In this document: piece after piece, positions 29,501 through 39,726 of the stretch
Position numbering within the stretch: position 1 is the stretch's first letter
How the letters are laid out: each line of letters opens with the position of its first letter
NCBI GenBank assembly: GCA_905250025.1
Contig: CAJNOJ010000010.1
Coordinates: 911,396-975,395, forward strand
DNA from: Adineta ricciae
Lineage: Eukaryota; Rotifera; Eurotatoria; Adinetida; Adinetidae
Length of the DNA stretch: 64,000 nucleotides
Reading direction: 5' to 3'
Position numbers and translations under genes: made by a program
The notes under the pieces: generated by a model
Databases searched by the model: none
The model's input: only the letters and a program-made list of their open reading frames with translations
Told to the model about the DNA's origin: nothing

Positions 29501-30523
29501 CTAAGAAGCATGAAGTAAATTTTGACATAAATGGAGTAATTGTGTACTGAAATCTGCCACACCTTCATAACCTGGAAAATAATTAACATCAATAACAGCA
29601 TAGCCACCGGTGTTTCGATCGATAATTATATCGATTCCAACAAGATTCAATTGAAATAAATTTTGAACAGTTTTAACAATATCATTCACGATTGCATGAT
29701 CGAAAACAATTTTAATAGTCTGTTCATTGGATAGAAGCATATGAGCAGCTTGAGAGCTTGAGACTTCATTCGAACGAAATGCGATCGTATCTCGAGAAGT
29801 ATGTGTATGGAGATTACGAATCGAGTTTCTTCGTACTATATGATAATTATTTGGGCCAACTAAAAGAAAGTCAAACGTGGATATCTCTTAATGATTCATT
29901 TCGATATTCTTACCAGAGAAAACTTTGAAAAGAACACCATCATGATCAATGAATTGTTGAAGAACGCAGGGTTTATCAATATCACTTAAATGTTCAACAT
30001 CGAAGATAAGTTTCATGTCATGTGATTTATCTCCATGTGCACGAATCGGTTTACACATGATTGGAAACGTTATCTGATGTTCGATTAACATTTTCTCGAT
30101 CGCTGATTCATTATCATCGGCTGTCACGCGAATGAACGTTGGAACATGATAAATATTCTTCTCGGTATCCAATATTGAATATTGTTCATAGCGATTCAAT
30201 AATCTCGCGATGGAATCGAATTCATCGAGAATAATCGTTGACGATCTGGACAACGAACGGATTCGTTCAGTTAGCGAACGTGAAACAACGTCATCTTCGA
30301 GTTTATGAATAATCAACTGTGGAATGCGAGCATCTGCCTGTTCAAAGTAAGCATTCGTTAATTCGACTGTTTCGATATGAGAACGTTTGCAAAGAAGTAG
30401 AAATTGATCAAATCGAAGTTTGGAGAGCTTTTTACGAGACAAATAATAACCAATCAATGGATGTTGTTGTCGTTGAAAGTGTACCACTGATGGAGACGGA
30501 GTGCCACTTTGGCTGTCTTCCAT
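29501..30523 (-). CDS. ITPK1: Inositol-tetrakisphosphate 1-kinase
   Basis: Two exons (30523-29914, 29859-29501) encode 322 aa. The ATP-grasp enzyme phosphorylates inositol polyphosphates, for example Ins(3,4,5,6)P4 at position 1, in cytosolic inositol phosphate metabolism. Diagnostic segments: GYYLSRKKLSKLRFDQF at the N-terminus, LIIHKLEDDV, TFPIMCKPIRAHGDKSHDM (ATP and substrate loop), PCVLQQFIDHDGVLFKVF, and the metal-binding C-terminal LVGIDIIIDRNTG with VIDVNYFPGYEGV. All match vertebrate ITPK1 in order and spacing. The start at 30523 (MEDSQSGTP) is the first ATG of the frame; upstream codons to 30574 are open but lack ATG. The splice is G|TT in phase 1. Convergent with tetraspanin copy 2. 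Confidence 0.95.
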
Positions 30524-31761
30524 GTCGAACGTAGAGGAAAGAAAATCTACAGAAGAAGAACGCCGACAATCCAAGAGAAAGAGAACGAACGTGCGTGCAT
30601 GTTATGCGAGAAATCGTCTTTCTCGTATTTTTGTCGCTCGAAAGCATGAATGCAGAGAAGGCGAAAGAGGAAGATATATATCCATCTAAATAAGAAAAAG
30701 TGAATATTTTACAGTAAATCAAAACACTAATATGACGAAGTGTCGACGATTTTGATATTGACATATCCACTAGTCCGGAACCGACGTAAAAGAAGATAAT
30801 CAATTTGTGTTAAACAATGGTTACCTTTCAAGAGTGATCAGGGTATATTTGGCGAGAAATATTTACGATTAGTTAGTATTTATTATGAGAGAAATGCCGT
30901 TTCGAAAAGACTCAACTGATAAATCTAATGGCTTATCAGTCACCGGAGACTCGTTTATGATTGGATAAATCCCGAAGTCAGTAGAATATTATGAAATATT
31001 GACTTTGGTTATCATGATCAAAGTACAAGTGAGAATATGCATTCCATTGTTAAAAAGCTTGCTTTCATGTGTGTGAAAAAAAAACACTTTTCACCAATCT
31101 TAGATCGTGCGAAATTTTAAAAACAATGTTCACCTTTTGTTCCGAACTAGACGAAAACCATCAAACTATCTGACCATTACAATGATGTTTGAAGAGCCGG
31201 TGTATACAAGTGCAAGCTGAGATTCTTTCGATATATTTTTGTGTTTGAACAGGTCGATGAGTGTGATTTTACGCGTTAAATTATCACATACATTTTACGT
31301 GAAGCTATGCTACGAACTAGTCTGCATTCTTCTATTCTATTTATGGTCTTCGTAACCTGATCATTCCACCAGAAAATTCCGTTATCTCAATATCTATTCG
31401 AAATAACAGTACGAAGCACGTAGACGCATTCAACTGGAAAGCAACTTTAATAAGAAAACAGGTGAAACATGATAAAAAAACGATGCTTTTCTTCTTGAAT
31501 ATTCAAAGTGATTCTATACTTGTGCTGTCAAACTAAGATGACATTATGATATTTTGTAAAAGTTAATGTACCAGAATTAGGAATATGTCATGAACAATCT
31601 GTAGCTGCTCACAAAGTTTTCTAAACATTGTTGTACGTACGTTAGCAATTTGAATCGATATACCACGAATTTATTTGGGCGGAAAATTTTACTCGCTTCG
31701 ATCATGAGACATGAATAAAGAGGATAGGAAGGACATAATCACAGGAAAAATCATTTCGTTC
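30524..31761. other. Intergenic, no supported gene
   Basis: This 1.2-kb spacer lies between the ITPK1 start and the end of the small secreted-peptide gene, both on the minus strand. Open frames around 30501-30803 are shadows of purine-rich sequence. I see no RNA gene or repeat. Confidence 0.55.
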
Positions 31762-32041
31762 TTAGAGATAATCAGGAAATGGTTGGATGAATGGTGACGG
31801 TGGAAATGGTACCAGGAAAGATTTCATACGTTGATATTTGAGAAGTTTCGCTTTATGATCGTCTAATTGCGTTGTTGATGTTTCAGTCTAGAAGGGAAAC
31901 TTCATTATGTATTACATAAAGGAATAATCTTACTGCAGCGGTAGTCTCGATCGGAGTAGCACTGACTTTATATGGCTGAAAGTCAACAACTAGACAAACG
32001 ATGAGAAGAGTTGCAATCCAGTAAGATTGAAGACGATACAT
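31762..32041 (-). CDS. Small secreted peptide precursor, 77 aa, two exons
   Basis: Two short exons (32041-31934, 31887-31762) join in phase 0 with consensus GTAAGA and TTCTAG. The product has a strong signal peptide (MYRLQSYWIATLLIVCLVV) and a short mature region rich in Thr near its start (TPIETTAATETSTT). It then runs KAKLLKYQRMKSFLVPFPP and ends with aromatic/Pro-rich FIQPFPDYL. There is no Cys in the mature part and no Lys-Arg pair, so it is not a typical dibasic-processed neuropeptide, although single basic sites (KYQRMK) are present. I do not recognise the family. Support comes from the signal peptide, in-phase splice and a TATA box upstream. Both exons are below normal ORF-length cut-offs, so gene finders would readily miss it. 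Confidence 0.6.
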
Positions 32042-32241
32042 GGTGAGCGCAGTGTGATTTGATTGTGCGAGAGAAGAGTCCGTTTTGTGTCTGACTTGAA
32101 TTTTCTCGTGTGCGGGTATGTTTTTTCTTCAAAAGAATCTTCTAGATAAAACAGATTGCTTTTTCCAGCTCTTTTTCTTCGTCAAACTCGTCGTTTTTAA
32201 AGTAAACTAACCGGCGGATAAGGAACATCCGACGGCAGATT

Positions 32242-32250
32242 CTTTTTATA
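32242..32250 (-). promoter_or_regulatory. TATA box for the small secreted-peptide gene
   Basis: TATAAAAAG on the minus strand matches the strong TATA consensus. It lies about 200 bp upstream of the peptide start codon, predicting transcription start near 32215 and a 5' UTR of roughly 170 nt. Confidence 0.45.
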
Positions 32251-32299
32251 AATAAAATCCTTTTTCTCCTCGTTGATCTTCACTGAGAATAGAGATGAA

Positions 32300-32662
32300 A
32301 TGACAGAAGATGTGTGTCCTCCTATTGCATTGTTTATTCTACTCGAAAGATACGACTCACAGTTCAGAATATGGTTCTATCAAGAGATAGAACTATTCAG
32401 AATGCATTCCTTCCTGTTGGGAAGATACACTACAGGGATATCAGCAAGAAACGATAATTTGATGATCTACGGGTATCATTCTGATGTTGACATCGAACAA
32501 TTATCTAACGATTATATCAGAAAGAATTTATCAATACTTTATTATGAAACATTCTCTTACTTAATAATGTTCCTAAGTAAACATGAGCACAGTTCGATCA
32601 TAGACTTGCTTCTTCACATCTCCAACAAGATCGTTATTGATAATTTGTACTTCGTTTTGTAA
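32300..32662 (+). CDS. Hypothetical ORF, 120 aa, doubtful
   Basis: An uninterrupted frame begins MTEDVCPPIALFILLERY and contains hydrophobic helices without a signal peptide pattern. Composition is less biased than most intergenic frames here. I recognise no domain, and no clear promoter or partner exon. It could be an exon of an unrecognised gene, a decayed gene, or chance. Confidence 0.2.
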   Translation: MTEDVCPPIALFILLERYDSQFRIWFYQEIELFRMHSFLLGRYTTGISARNDNLMIYGYHSDVDIEQLSNDYIRKNLSILYYETFSYLIMFLSKHEHSSIIDLLLHISNKIVIDNLYFVL

Positions 32663-33285
32663 AGTTTATTAAAGATGACACATTATCATCATACTCGACA
32701 TCATTACTGTCAATATATATGTGTCTGTACATTACGCAGCTGACATAAACAAGCAAAATTCATAATTATCATTCGAGCATTAACAATTTTACGTATAAGT
32801 TTCGATAATAATCCACTTAAATCATTTTCTAAATATATAAAAAAAAATCAGTGAGTTGTCTGTTTGCAATCATTATTTCTCGTTCAATGAACGATAAAAT
32901 TTCTAGTATTCACACAATATAATCTCGTATTTGATTGATATCTAGGTAAAAGAAAATAAGCATATATTAATCGTTCGTCTTTCTTTCTCATCCTTTTGGG
33001 CAACATATCTTCTAATTAAATATCGAAGGATTTTCTAGAAGTACTCGAAAACGTANTAAAAACAAAGGAGAAGGCTGGTGAGACAGTCTGTTGTTATTAG
33101 AATTGTGGATATGATGTTCGATAGAAATGTCAAATATGCGACATCATTCTAATGAGAAAGTCTCACAATGTGAGACACACTGAAGAAAGAGAAGAAAAAG
33201 TTAATCTTTTCTCGTTCACTTTTTATTTTTATTGTTATGACTTTCCTTGTTCTCTCAACAAATATCGATTTCTCCTTTCTAGATC
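32663..33285. other. Intergenic with contig join at 33056
   Basis: This AT-rich spacer precedes the LRR gene. A single N at 33056 probably marks a contig join, so the true distance is unknown. A polypyrimidine tract with TTTCTAG sits immediately before the LRR start codon, suggesting a 5' UTR intron acceptor. Confidence 0.5.
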
Positions 33286-35514
33286 ATGTTTTACTACTGT
33301 TTGTTGTATCTATTTATTTCGTCGATTCAATCCTGTCCATTGAAAACAGTTGATAGTCGTTCTGGTTGTTATTGTGGTATAGAAATCGATGGAACAAATT
33401 ATATTCAATGTCACCCGTATTCGATCGAACACATCCCTGAATTTACACGTTCGTATGTACATGATAAATTAAATTTATCGTACAATTTCATTCGGAATTT
33501 GTCAAGTCAATCATTGAATCAATTAAAAGTGAAGAAAATTTATCTTCAACAGAATCTAATTGAATTTATCGATAAGCAAACCTTTAATAACAATCTTTTG
33601 AATTACCTAGAAGAACTTCATCTCGATATGTTAAATAATGGAAGTTTAGAATTTCTCTGTTATGGCTCATGGACGAAACTTCGCGTACTTCATTTATCCG
33701 GTTTTAATTTGAATCGATTTCAAAATTGTTTAGAAAAATTCTCTCGATTAGAGAAATTAATTATTCAGCATTCGCAAATTGATATGCTTTCATCGGCAAT
33801 ATTTAAATTACCCAATTTACATGAAATTTCATTGACGAAGAATCATTTGGAACATTTAAAATTCGATGAAGATCTTTCTGTATCATCATCGATTCGAATA
33901 TTTAATTTATCATCGAATCAACTTCGAAATCTGTCAAACGATCTGGTTCGACGAATGACGCAATTGAACATCCTTGATCTTTCGCAAAATCTCTTCCAAA
34001 CTCTGCCAATTCTAAACCAAACGCATTCGTTTACGATGAATCTGAGTTCAAATTTGATCAATTATATTCATATGAAAAATCAGGAGAATTCCTACGACGT
34101 TTCCTTTAATCCGATTTGTACATTAGAAAAAAGTGAAATGAATCCGACAATCTCACTTCATGGAATCACTCAATTACATTGCGATTGTCGTTTAGCTTAT
34201 TTTCTCAATGAAAATTTAGTGAACATATCGAAATTAATCGAAACTAATCAGTTTTTGGACAACGAAACAAAATGTTCGACACCCACAGCATATCAAGGCG
34301 TTTTATTAACTCATTTAACGTATGAACAATTACTTTCAACCTGTTCAGATCAGTTGCCAAGTCATTGTAAAGAAGTAACTCGTTTCAAAGTAATTGAACA
34401 ATATACCAAAGATATTCTTGGTCCGCGGACAACGATTTATTCGCCAACAAATGCCGTACAAAGTAAATTCAATCTCGAAGGGAAATTATCCAAGAAAATT
34501 TTGCATTTAGAACCAAAAACAACTACGGTTATTCCTCCGGAACTCTCCTCGTTTCGTTTAACTTCATTTTACACAACCTACGAAGAAGACAATCTAATCA
34601 TTCATTGGGATTTTGATACTAAATTATCTTCGAAATATCTGACATTAATCAAATTTCAAATTGTTCTTGAACAACAGTCGTCATCCAACACGCAAGTCGT
34701 CCGTCGCACAAGTTACATCTCACCGCATTTGAAACAATATATCATTCATCATATACCTGCGAACAAAAACTATTACATTTGTTTACTTTTAACACGATCT
34801 TCGTTTGGTACGGATAAATATTGTCGAGAAATACGAACAATAATCACATCGTCAACGATATTGAATCCAATTCTATCTAAACAAGCATTTGTACACATGC
34901 TGTTTACCAATCGTTCGATTGTGTTTGGATTTCTCTTTGGAACGATACTCACGACCGGTCTCCTACTGACATTAGCCTTTATCTGTCATTTACGTTCGAA
35001 ACGACAACATTACCGACGTGCAAACGTTTCAGTGTTTCCTCATACTCATCAAAAACAACAAACGTACTTATGTATTGACAGGAATAATAATGATGACGAT
35101 GGAACCTATTCCAATTCAATCTTTTCGTCGACATCCTCAAAATCGCATCATTTTCGAAAACCTTGCCGTCGAACATGCTTTCCACCAATACCATCCGATC
35201 AATCATGGTATCGTCGAAGTTTAAGACAGCTTCCATCAGCACCGCCACTACCACCACCTTGCTGCTTTCATCATCATCACCGCAATACACCCGATGCATC
35301 AATTTGCAGCAGCACAACAACACGACGAATAACAACTCTATCTTCACAATACAGCAATGCAGTCGACAAAGAAGCAATGACATCAACATCGATTATGAGC
35401 AGTGCTAGTTCGGATGAGCCAACAATTAGTAGTCCAACGAAACATGTCTACGAAGAACTAGGAGATGAAATGACAATATTAAAACCAAATCCCGCAACTG
35501 ATATATTTCTTTAA
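33286..35514 (+). CDS. Leucine-rich-repeat receptor-like transmembrane protein, single exon
   Basis: The 742-aa protein begins with a signal peptide (MFYYCLLYLFISSIQS) and an LRRNT-like Cys group (SCPL, GCYCGI). About eight to ten LRRs follow at residues ~55-280 (LNLSYNFIRNLSSQSL, IRIFNLSSNQLRNLSNDLV, LNILDLSQNLFQTLP). Next come an LRRCT Cys cluster (LHCDCRLAYFL, TKCSTP, STCSDQ), a fibronectin-type III-like stretch at about 425-515, a membrane span (VFGFLFGTILTTGLLLTLAF) and a cytoplasmic tail of about 170 aa. The tail has a run of Pro (APPLPPPCC) and Ser/Thr-rich tracts. The layout resembles neuronal LRR-FN3 adhesion proteins. The lack of introns in 2.2 kb is unusual for this region. The exact LRR family is not assigned. 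Confidence 0.88.
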   Translation: MFYYCLLYLFISSIQSCPLKTVDSRSGCYCGIEIDGTNYIQCHPYSIEHIPEFTRSYVHDKLNLSYNFIRNLSSQSLNQLKVKKIYLQQNLIEFIDKQTFNNNLLNYLEELHLDMLNNGSLEFLCYGSWTKLRVLHLSGFNLNRFQNCLEKFSRLEKLIIQHSQIDMLSSAIFKLPNLHEISLTKNHLEHLKFDEDLSVSSSIRIFNLSSNQLRNLSNDLVRRMTQLNILDLSQNLFQTLPILNQTHSFTMNLSSNLINYIHMKNQENSYDVSFNPICTLEKSEMNPTISLHGITQLHCDCRLAYFLNENLVNISKLIETNQFLDNETKCSTPTAYQGVLLTHLTYEQLLSTCSDQLPSHCKEVTRFKVIEQYTKDILGPRTTIYSPTNAVQSKFNLEGKLSKKILHLEPKTTTVIPPELSSFRLTSFYTTYEEDNLIIHWDFDTKLSSKYLTLIKFQIVLEQQSSSNTQVVRRTSYISPHLKQYIIHHIPANKNYYICLLLTRSSFGTDKYCREIRTIITSSTILNPILSKQAFVHMLFTNRSIVFGFLFGTILTTGLLLTLAFICHLRSKRQHYRRANVSVFPHTHQKQQTYLCIDRNNNDDDGTYSNSIFSSTSSKSHHFRKPCRRTCFPPIPSDQSWYRRSLRQLPSAPPLPPPCCFHHHHRNTPDASICSSTTTRRITTLSSQYSNAVDKEAMTSTSIMSSASSDEPTISSPTKHVYEELGDEMTILKPNPATDIFL

Positions 35515-36202
35515 TTTGTAGATTTCACCATAATGTGTGTATGTATCTCGTTCTCTTTTGTGTTTTTCACGAAATATTTTATTGAACAACAATATCAATT
35601 GGTTTGACAAAACTTTCCTATGAGTACTATACTTTTCTCCGATAGATTTCTAATCAGATGGCAAACATGTACTTGTTTTGTGTGTTTATCGAAGAGATCA
35701 AGTCAAAAATTCATGCAAATAATACTAATATACGGTATTACCTCGAGGGAAATCATCGTTGTGTAAAGACAGCTCTTGTCGAAAGAAATCTTCATTATTA
35801 TTCTATATTGATTTTAATCGAATATTAGTTCTGCTACTGAGGAAACTAATTTGTTTGCTGTCATATTCGAATAACATTATCAAAATGAAATGTTAACATT
35901 TGTACAGATCGACTCAACTACTAGTGTCATCTAGGGTGAAAGATTTTTAAACAAAAACACATTTTCTTTGTCTTGTTGATAATCTGTGAAGAATACAAAT
36001 AAAGTTTTGTACATTATTTTCACGATGAAGTCGTAGATTGTGTTCAGGAAAGTGTTAGTCTCCAATAGATGCTACCTGCAACACTACTGGGCAAGCCATC
36101 GCTTTGTTTGGTCAGTTTGTTGCGGAGGATATATTGGCCGCGATTTTCTTGCAGTTAACTCAATCCAAATAAGCAACAGCGTGTTTTTGCTTTACAATTC
36201 AA
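35515..36202. other. Intergenic, no supported gene
   Basis: This spacer lies between the LRR gene and the 922-aa nuclear-type gene, both on the plus strand. It has AT-rich 3' UTR-like sequence with AATAAAG near 35998. No other feature was seen. Confidence 0.6.
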
Positions 36203-39200
36203 ATGGGTAAAAGAAAAACGCGTTTGTCTTTGTTTTCGACTATTGTTCAAAAAATCAATGAAAATGAGAGAAAACTGCCGTCCACTGACTGTCACCGGAT
36301 CGATAATGAATACTTTACTGCATTCAATTCATTGGATGATATTCAGCAATTTCATGCGAAGGTGACTGAACAACAGCAGAAGAGTAGCGTTGATGAAGAA
36401 ACAGATGTTCAAAACGAACATGACGATCAGGATATGGATATGAAATCCTTTGCACAACAATTTCTGATTGATTCGCCAGAAACAGAAGATCTAAGTTTGA
36501 TCCGTACCTCTTCACAAGAGATATTCACTACGGATCAACCAATCAATTGGTCACCGAAAACCGATGTCAATAAAAACTTCAGTCAATCCGCAGGTAAATT
36601 TGGATTATAAAGATTTCAATGATGAAATCTCAATTATTGTATTTTAGATAATAAAAGACGCAAATCGACAATGCCTGTGAAATTACCGGTTCAATCGACG
36701 CATAAAAGACAACGTCGACATATTCGAGATTTACCACAATCAAGTGACTTCATTTTTACGTCTGACCACAATCGTCGAGATTTATTAAATGTTTGTTGAT
36801 GAGTTTCCATTCAATTTTCACGCGTCTGTTTTCTTTTAGACTTCAAATAGTATATTTGATTATTCGCAAACGGAAATTACCTCGAGCAATCATCATGGTA
36901 CGAGAGGGAGGCATCTTTTGAAGGATAAACGTACAAGCTTGATTTTAGAATCCACGAGGTCAAGCGATTCTTCTCTAATAAAAAATGAACCAGTTGAATC
37001 TGAACAAGTATATAGAATGATTTCGATTTGACATAAATAATTCAATGATTTTAGGTATTAATTGAGCCAAAAGAAGAACCAGTAGACGTTCACGTACGAT
37101 TCAGGATATCTTCTCCTCGACTTTTTACCATCTTTTTGTTTAGATGACATCTATAGGTGCCATGAGCTTTGGCACATCACAATTGTAAGTATTGCTAAAA
37201 AGTCGCATTTCAAAGAATAGTTTAATGGTTTAGTTCGGGTGATCTCGATAATTATGTTCATAATATCCATCTACTTCGCCAATCGTCAAATTCCGTCGAA
37301 TCTAATCCATTAGTTTCTTCTCGTCCGAAACGAATTCGTAAACGAAAGAAACTTTATATCGAAGAAAGTGAGCTACCAACAAGGCCGAATAAGATCAAAA
37401 CAGCAATTCGGAAAAAACGTCCATTACCTCAACTCCCTTCTGCACTCCAATTAACTGATGCAGAAATTGAACAACAATTCGGTGAACGTCTATCTGTAGT
37501 TAAATCAGAATATGATAGTGATATTCAACAACGTATCAATAGTCAAGTTGTTATAGAATTCGAACCTGTTTCGTCAACACCACAAACGCCGATGGAGAAA
37601 GCACGAGCAAAACTAACTTCGGCATTAGAACGTATGAGAAATGCCTTCAATACTGAGACTGTGTATATGCGTTTGATTTGTAGGTGGACATGATCCTGAT
37701 ACGTATTTATTGAAAATTCGTTCCCGTGAACATAAAATAATTGAAGTTCAGTTGGCAATTTATGGTACCGCTGATTGGTATTCACTACGAACGAAAATAT
37801 TGACAAAAATCGAAGAAGTACGATAGAGAAATGTTCTTGAAAGTTAACAAACTTTTTGTCTTTTATATTAGGCACTACGTGGTCTTCGTGTAAGTTGGAC
37901 AAAAATTGATATCGTAGTTGATGATTTCGATGTACAAATCTCCACGTCATCGCAAACTGCTTCTATTACTCCGCCGTCCTCCATATCGAATATGAATTCA
38001 TCGTGGTTTTTAAAAGCACTAAGTGAATCGGGTCCGTTGATTGTTCATATACACGATCGTCGATATCCTCAACGACGTCTTTTGATCAAATGTCCATGTG
38101 CGGAATGTTCACTGACGTCTACCGATGACTCTTTCCGGTAAATTAAACTAAACATCTCGTCTCTTCTCTTCTGCAATCATACTTTTCATTTAGTTCATCG
38201 CTACCTGTCATTGTCAATGCCTCTCCAGCCACTACACCGACTCGTCGTTTAACAACGCCAAGTATTTTGAGTAAAACTTCTCAGTCGAATATTTCCTCAT
38301 CACATAACATTGCAACGACATTCTTCAATGAGCTTATCTACCTATATGGCAGAAATACAGTTGTATCTGTGACACAATGTGTATTAGATCTTGCTTTGAT
38401 TGTGAGCGTTCATGCGTCGTTGCCCAGTCTTTGTGTTTCGCCGAATTATTCCACGGAAGAATATAAGAAGAAATATCAACAAATTATTGATCCGCTGAAA
38501 TGTACATTGAATGACAATGAAAAAATCTTATTGAATAAAACACCAATGATTGCGCGTGTTGTGTCTGTAAATGCAATAAATAATACACAATCGATTGTTC
38601 TCTCCAAGCCACCGGATATTCTCACTTTTTATGATTCAATTCGGCAGAGCAATGCAAAAATAAGAAGTGCAAAATGTAAGATGAACTTTGCTTTTGTAAC
38701 TCTATCAATGTTATATACAAATTCTAATTTTAGCAATGAGAAAGTTGATTAGTACATCATTTGCGTCACCTATTTCGCCTCCGTCTCAATCAAATTTGCT
38801 CAAAACTCGAGCGGTAATTCTTCCGAAACCAGCAACATCGTTATCTTTGGGACATACTTCGTCAGCGATGAATGTGATTGAATTAAGGAAAGTAAATGAA
38901 CCAAACCTTCAAGCTCAACGACTTTCATCACAAATCAATCATTCTGACACGAATGAATTAAAACAACGGACGGTTTGTACACCGATCATTGAATTAAAAC
39001 CAATCACGAGCGGATCGTCAGTAATAACACAAAATATTCATTCGCTTACTCGAGATTCACTAGCTCATGAAGTGAACAAAGAAACAGCTACCGAGCGAAA
39101 CGAATTACCATCTGTAAGTTGACGCTTCAATCGAATTTCTTCTTAGAATATGCTATTCTTTAGATTTCAAATGAAACAACATCTTCAGCAAACACAAACG

Positions 39201-39490
39201 CTCGTATCATTCGTCTTTCGATTGCGAAATCTACATCAGCCGATGCACAACGACCATCTACAAGATCACCTCCCACTTTTCGACTAGTGACATCACCGAA
39301 ATCCAATTCTGAATCAACTTCTTCACATTCCATTTCATCGACGAACGCTGCGGAAACAGTACCGCTCGTGCCGAAACAAATCAATATCATCAAACCATTA
39401 TCTTCAACACCTACGTGTCTCACACCTGCCGTGAAGCTTTCGAATCCCGTTCTCATTGCCAATAGATCTCAACCGCCAACGACAAAATGA
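36203..39490 (+). CDS. Unrecognised 922-aa protein, probably nuclear, eleven exons
   Basis: Eleven exons (36203-36593, 36648-36790, 36840-37007, 37055-37093, 37144-37184, 37234-37631, 37684-37817, 37872-38137, 38194-38675, 38734-39113, 39164-39490) join in phase with introns of about 47-60 nt. The protein is hydrophilic, with several basic clusters that look like nuclear localisation signals (MGKRKTRLS, NKRRKS, RPKRIRKRKKL, KTAIRKKRPLP). SUMO-consensus motifs are present (IKNEP, VKSEYD, plus the related PKEEP). A folded-looking central region (TYLLKIRSREHKIIEVQLAI, IYGTADWYSLRTKI) is followed by a Cys pair segment (IKCPCAECS), then a helical segment (FFNELIYLYGRNTVVSVTQC). The C-terminal 250 aa are low-complexity Ser/Thr/Pro. 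I recognise no domain; chromatin or transcription function is an inference from charge and motifs. Exons 4 and 5 are 39 and 41 nt. Confidence 0.8.
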
Positions 39491-39726
39491 TATCTGTGTA
39501 TACGTATATGTATTCTATCGGCTTTTTCTCATTTGTGATTGTTTGTATATCTAGTGAAATACAGTTAAAAACTCTTTTTATGATGAACAACTCAGACATG
39601 TTTGGAAATGTTTCTTGAAATCGTTTCCATACGAACAAATACGACTGGCTATATGAGAATCGATTTATAAATATTTATTAGTGAGATTCAGTTAAAAAAA
39701 ATACAAAATGAGTTAGAAGAATTATC

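Noticed and set aside
34979..35389. 136-codon minus-strand frame
   Set aside because: It is antisense to the LRR protein's low-complexity tail, with Val/Leu/Cys bias typical of a shadow.
37632..37683. A 23-nt intron at the end of exon 6 of the 922-aa gene
   Set aside because: A GT at 37661 would give an implausibly short intron; the GTATGA at 37632 gives a normal 52-nt intron and the correct phase.
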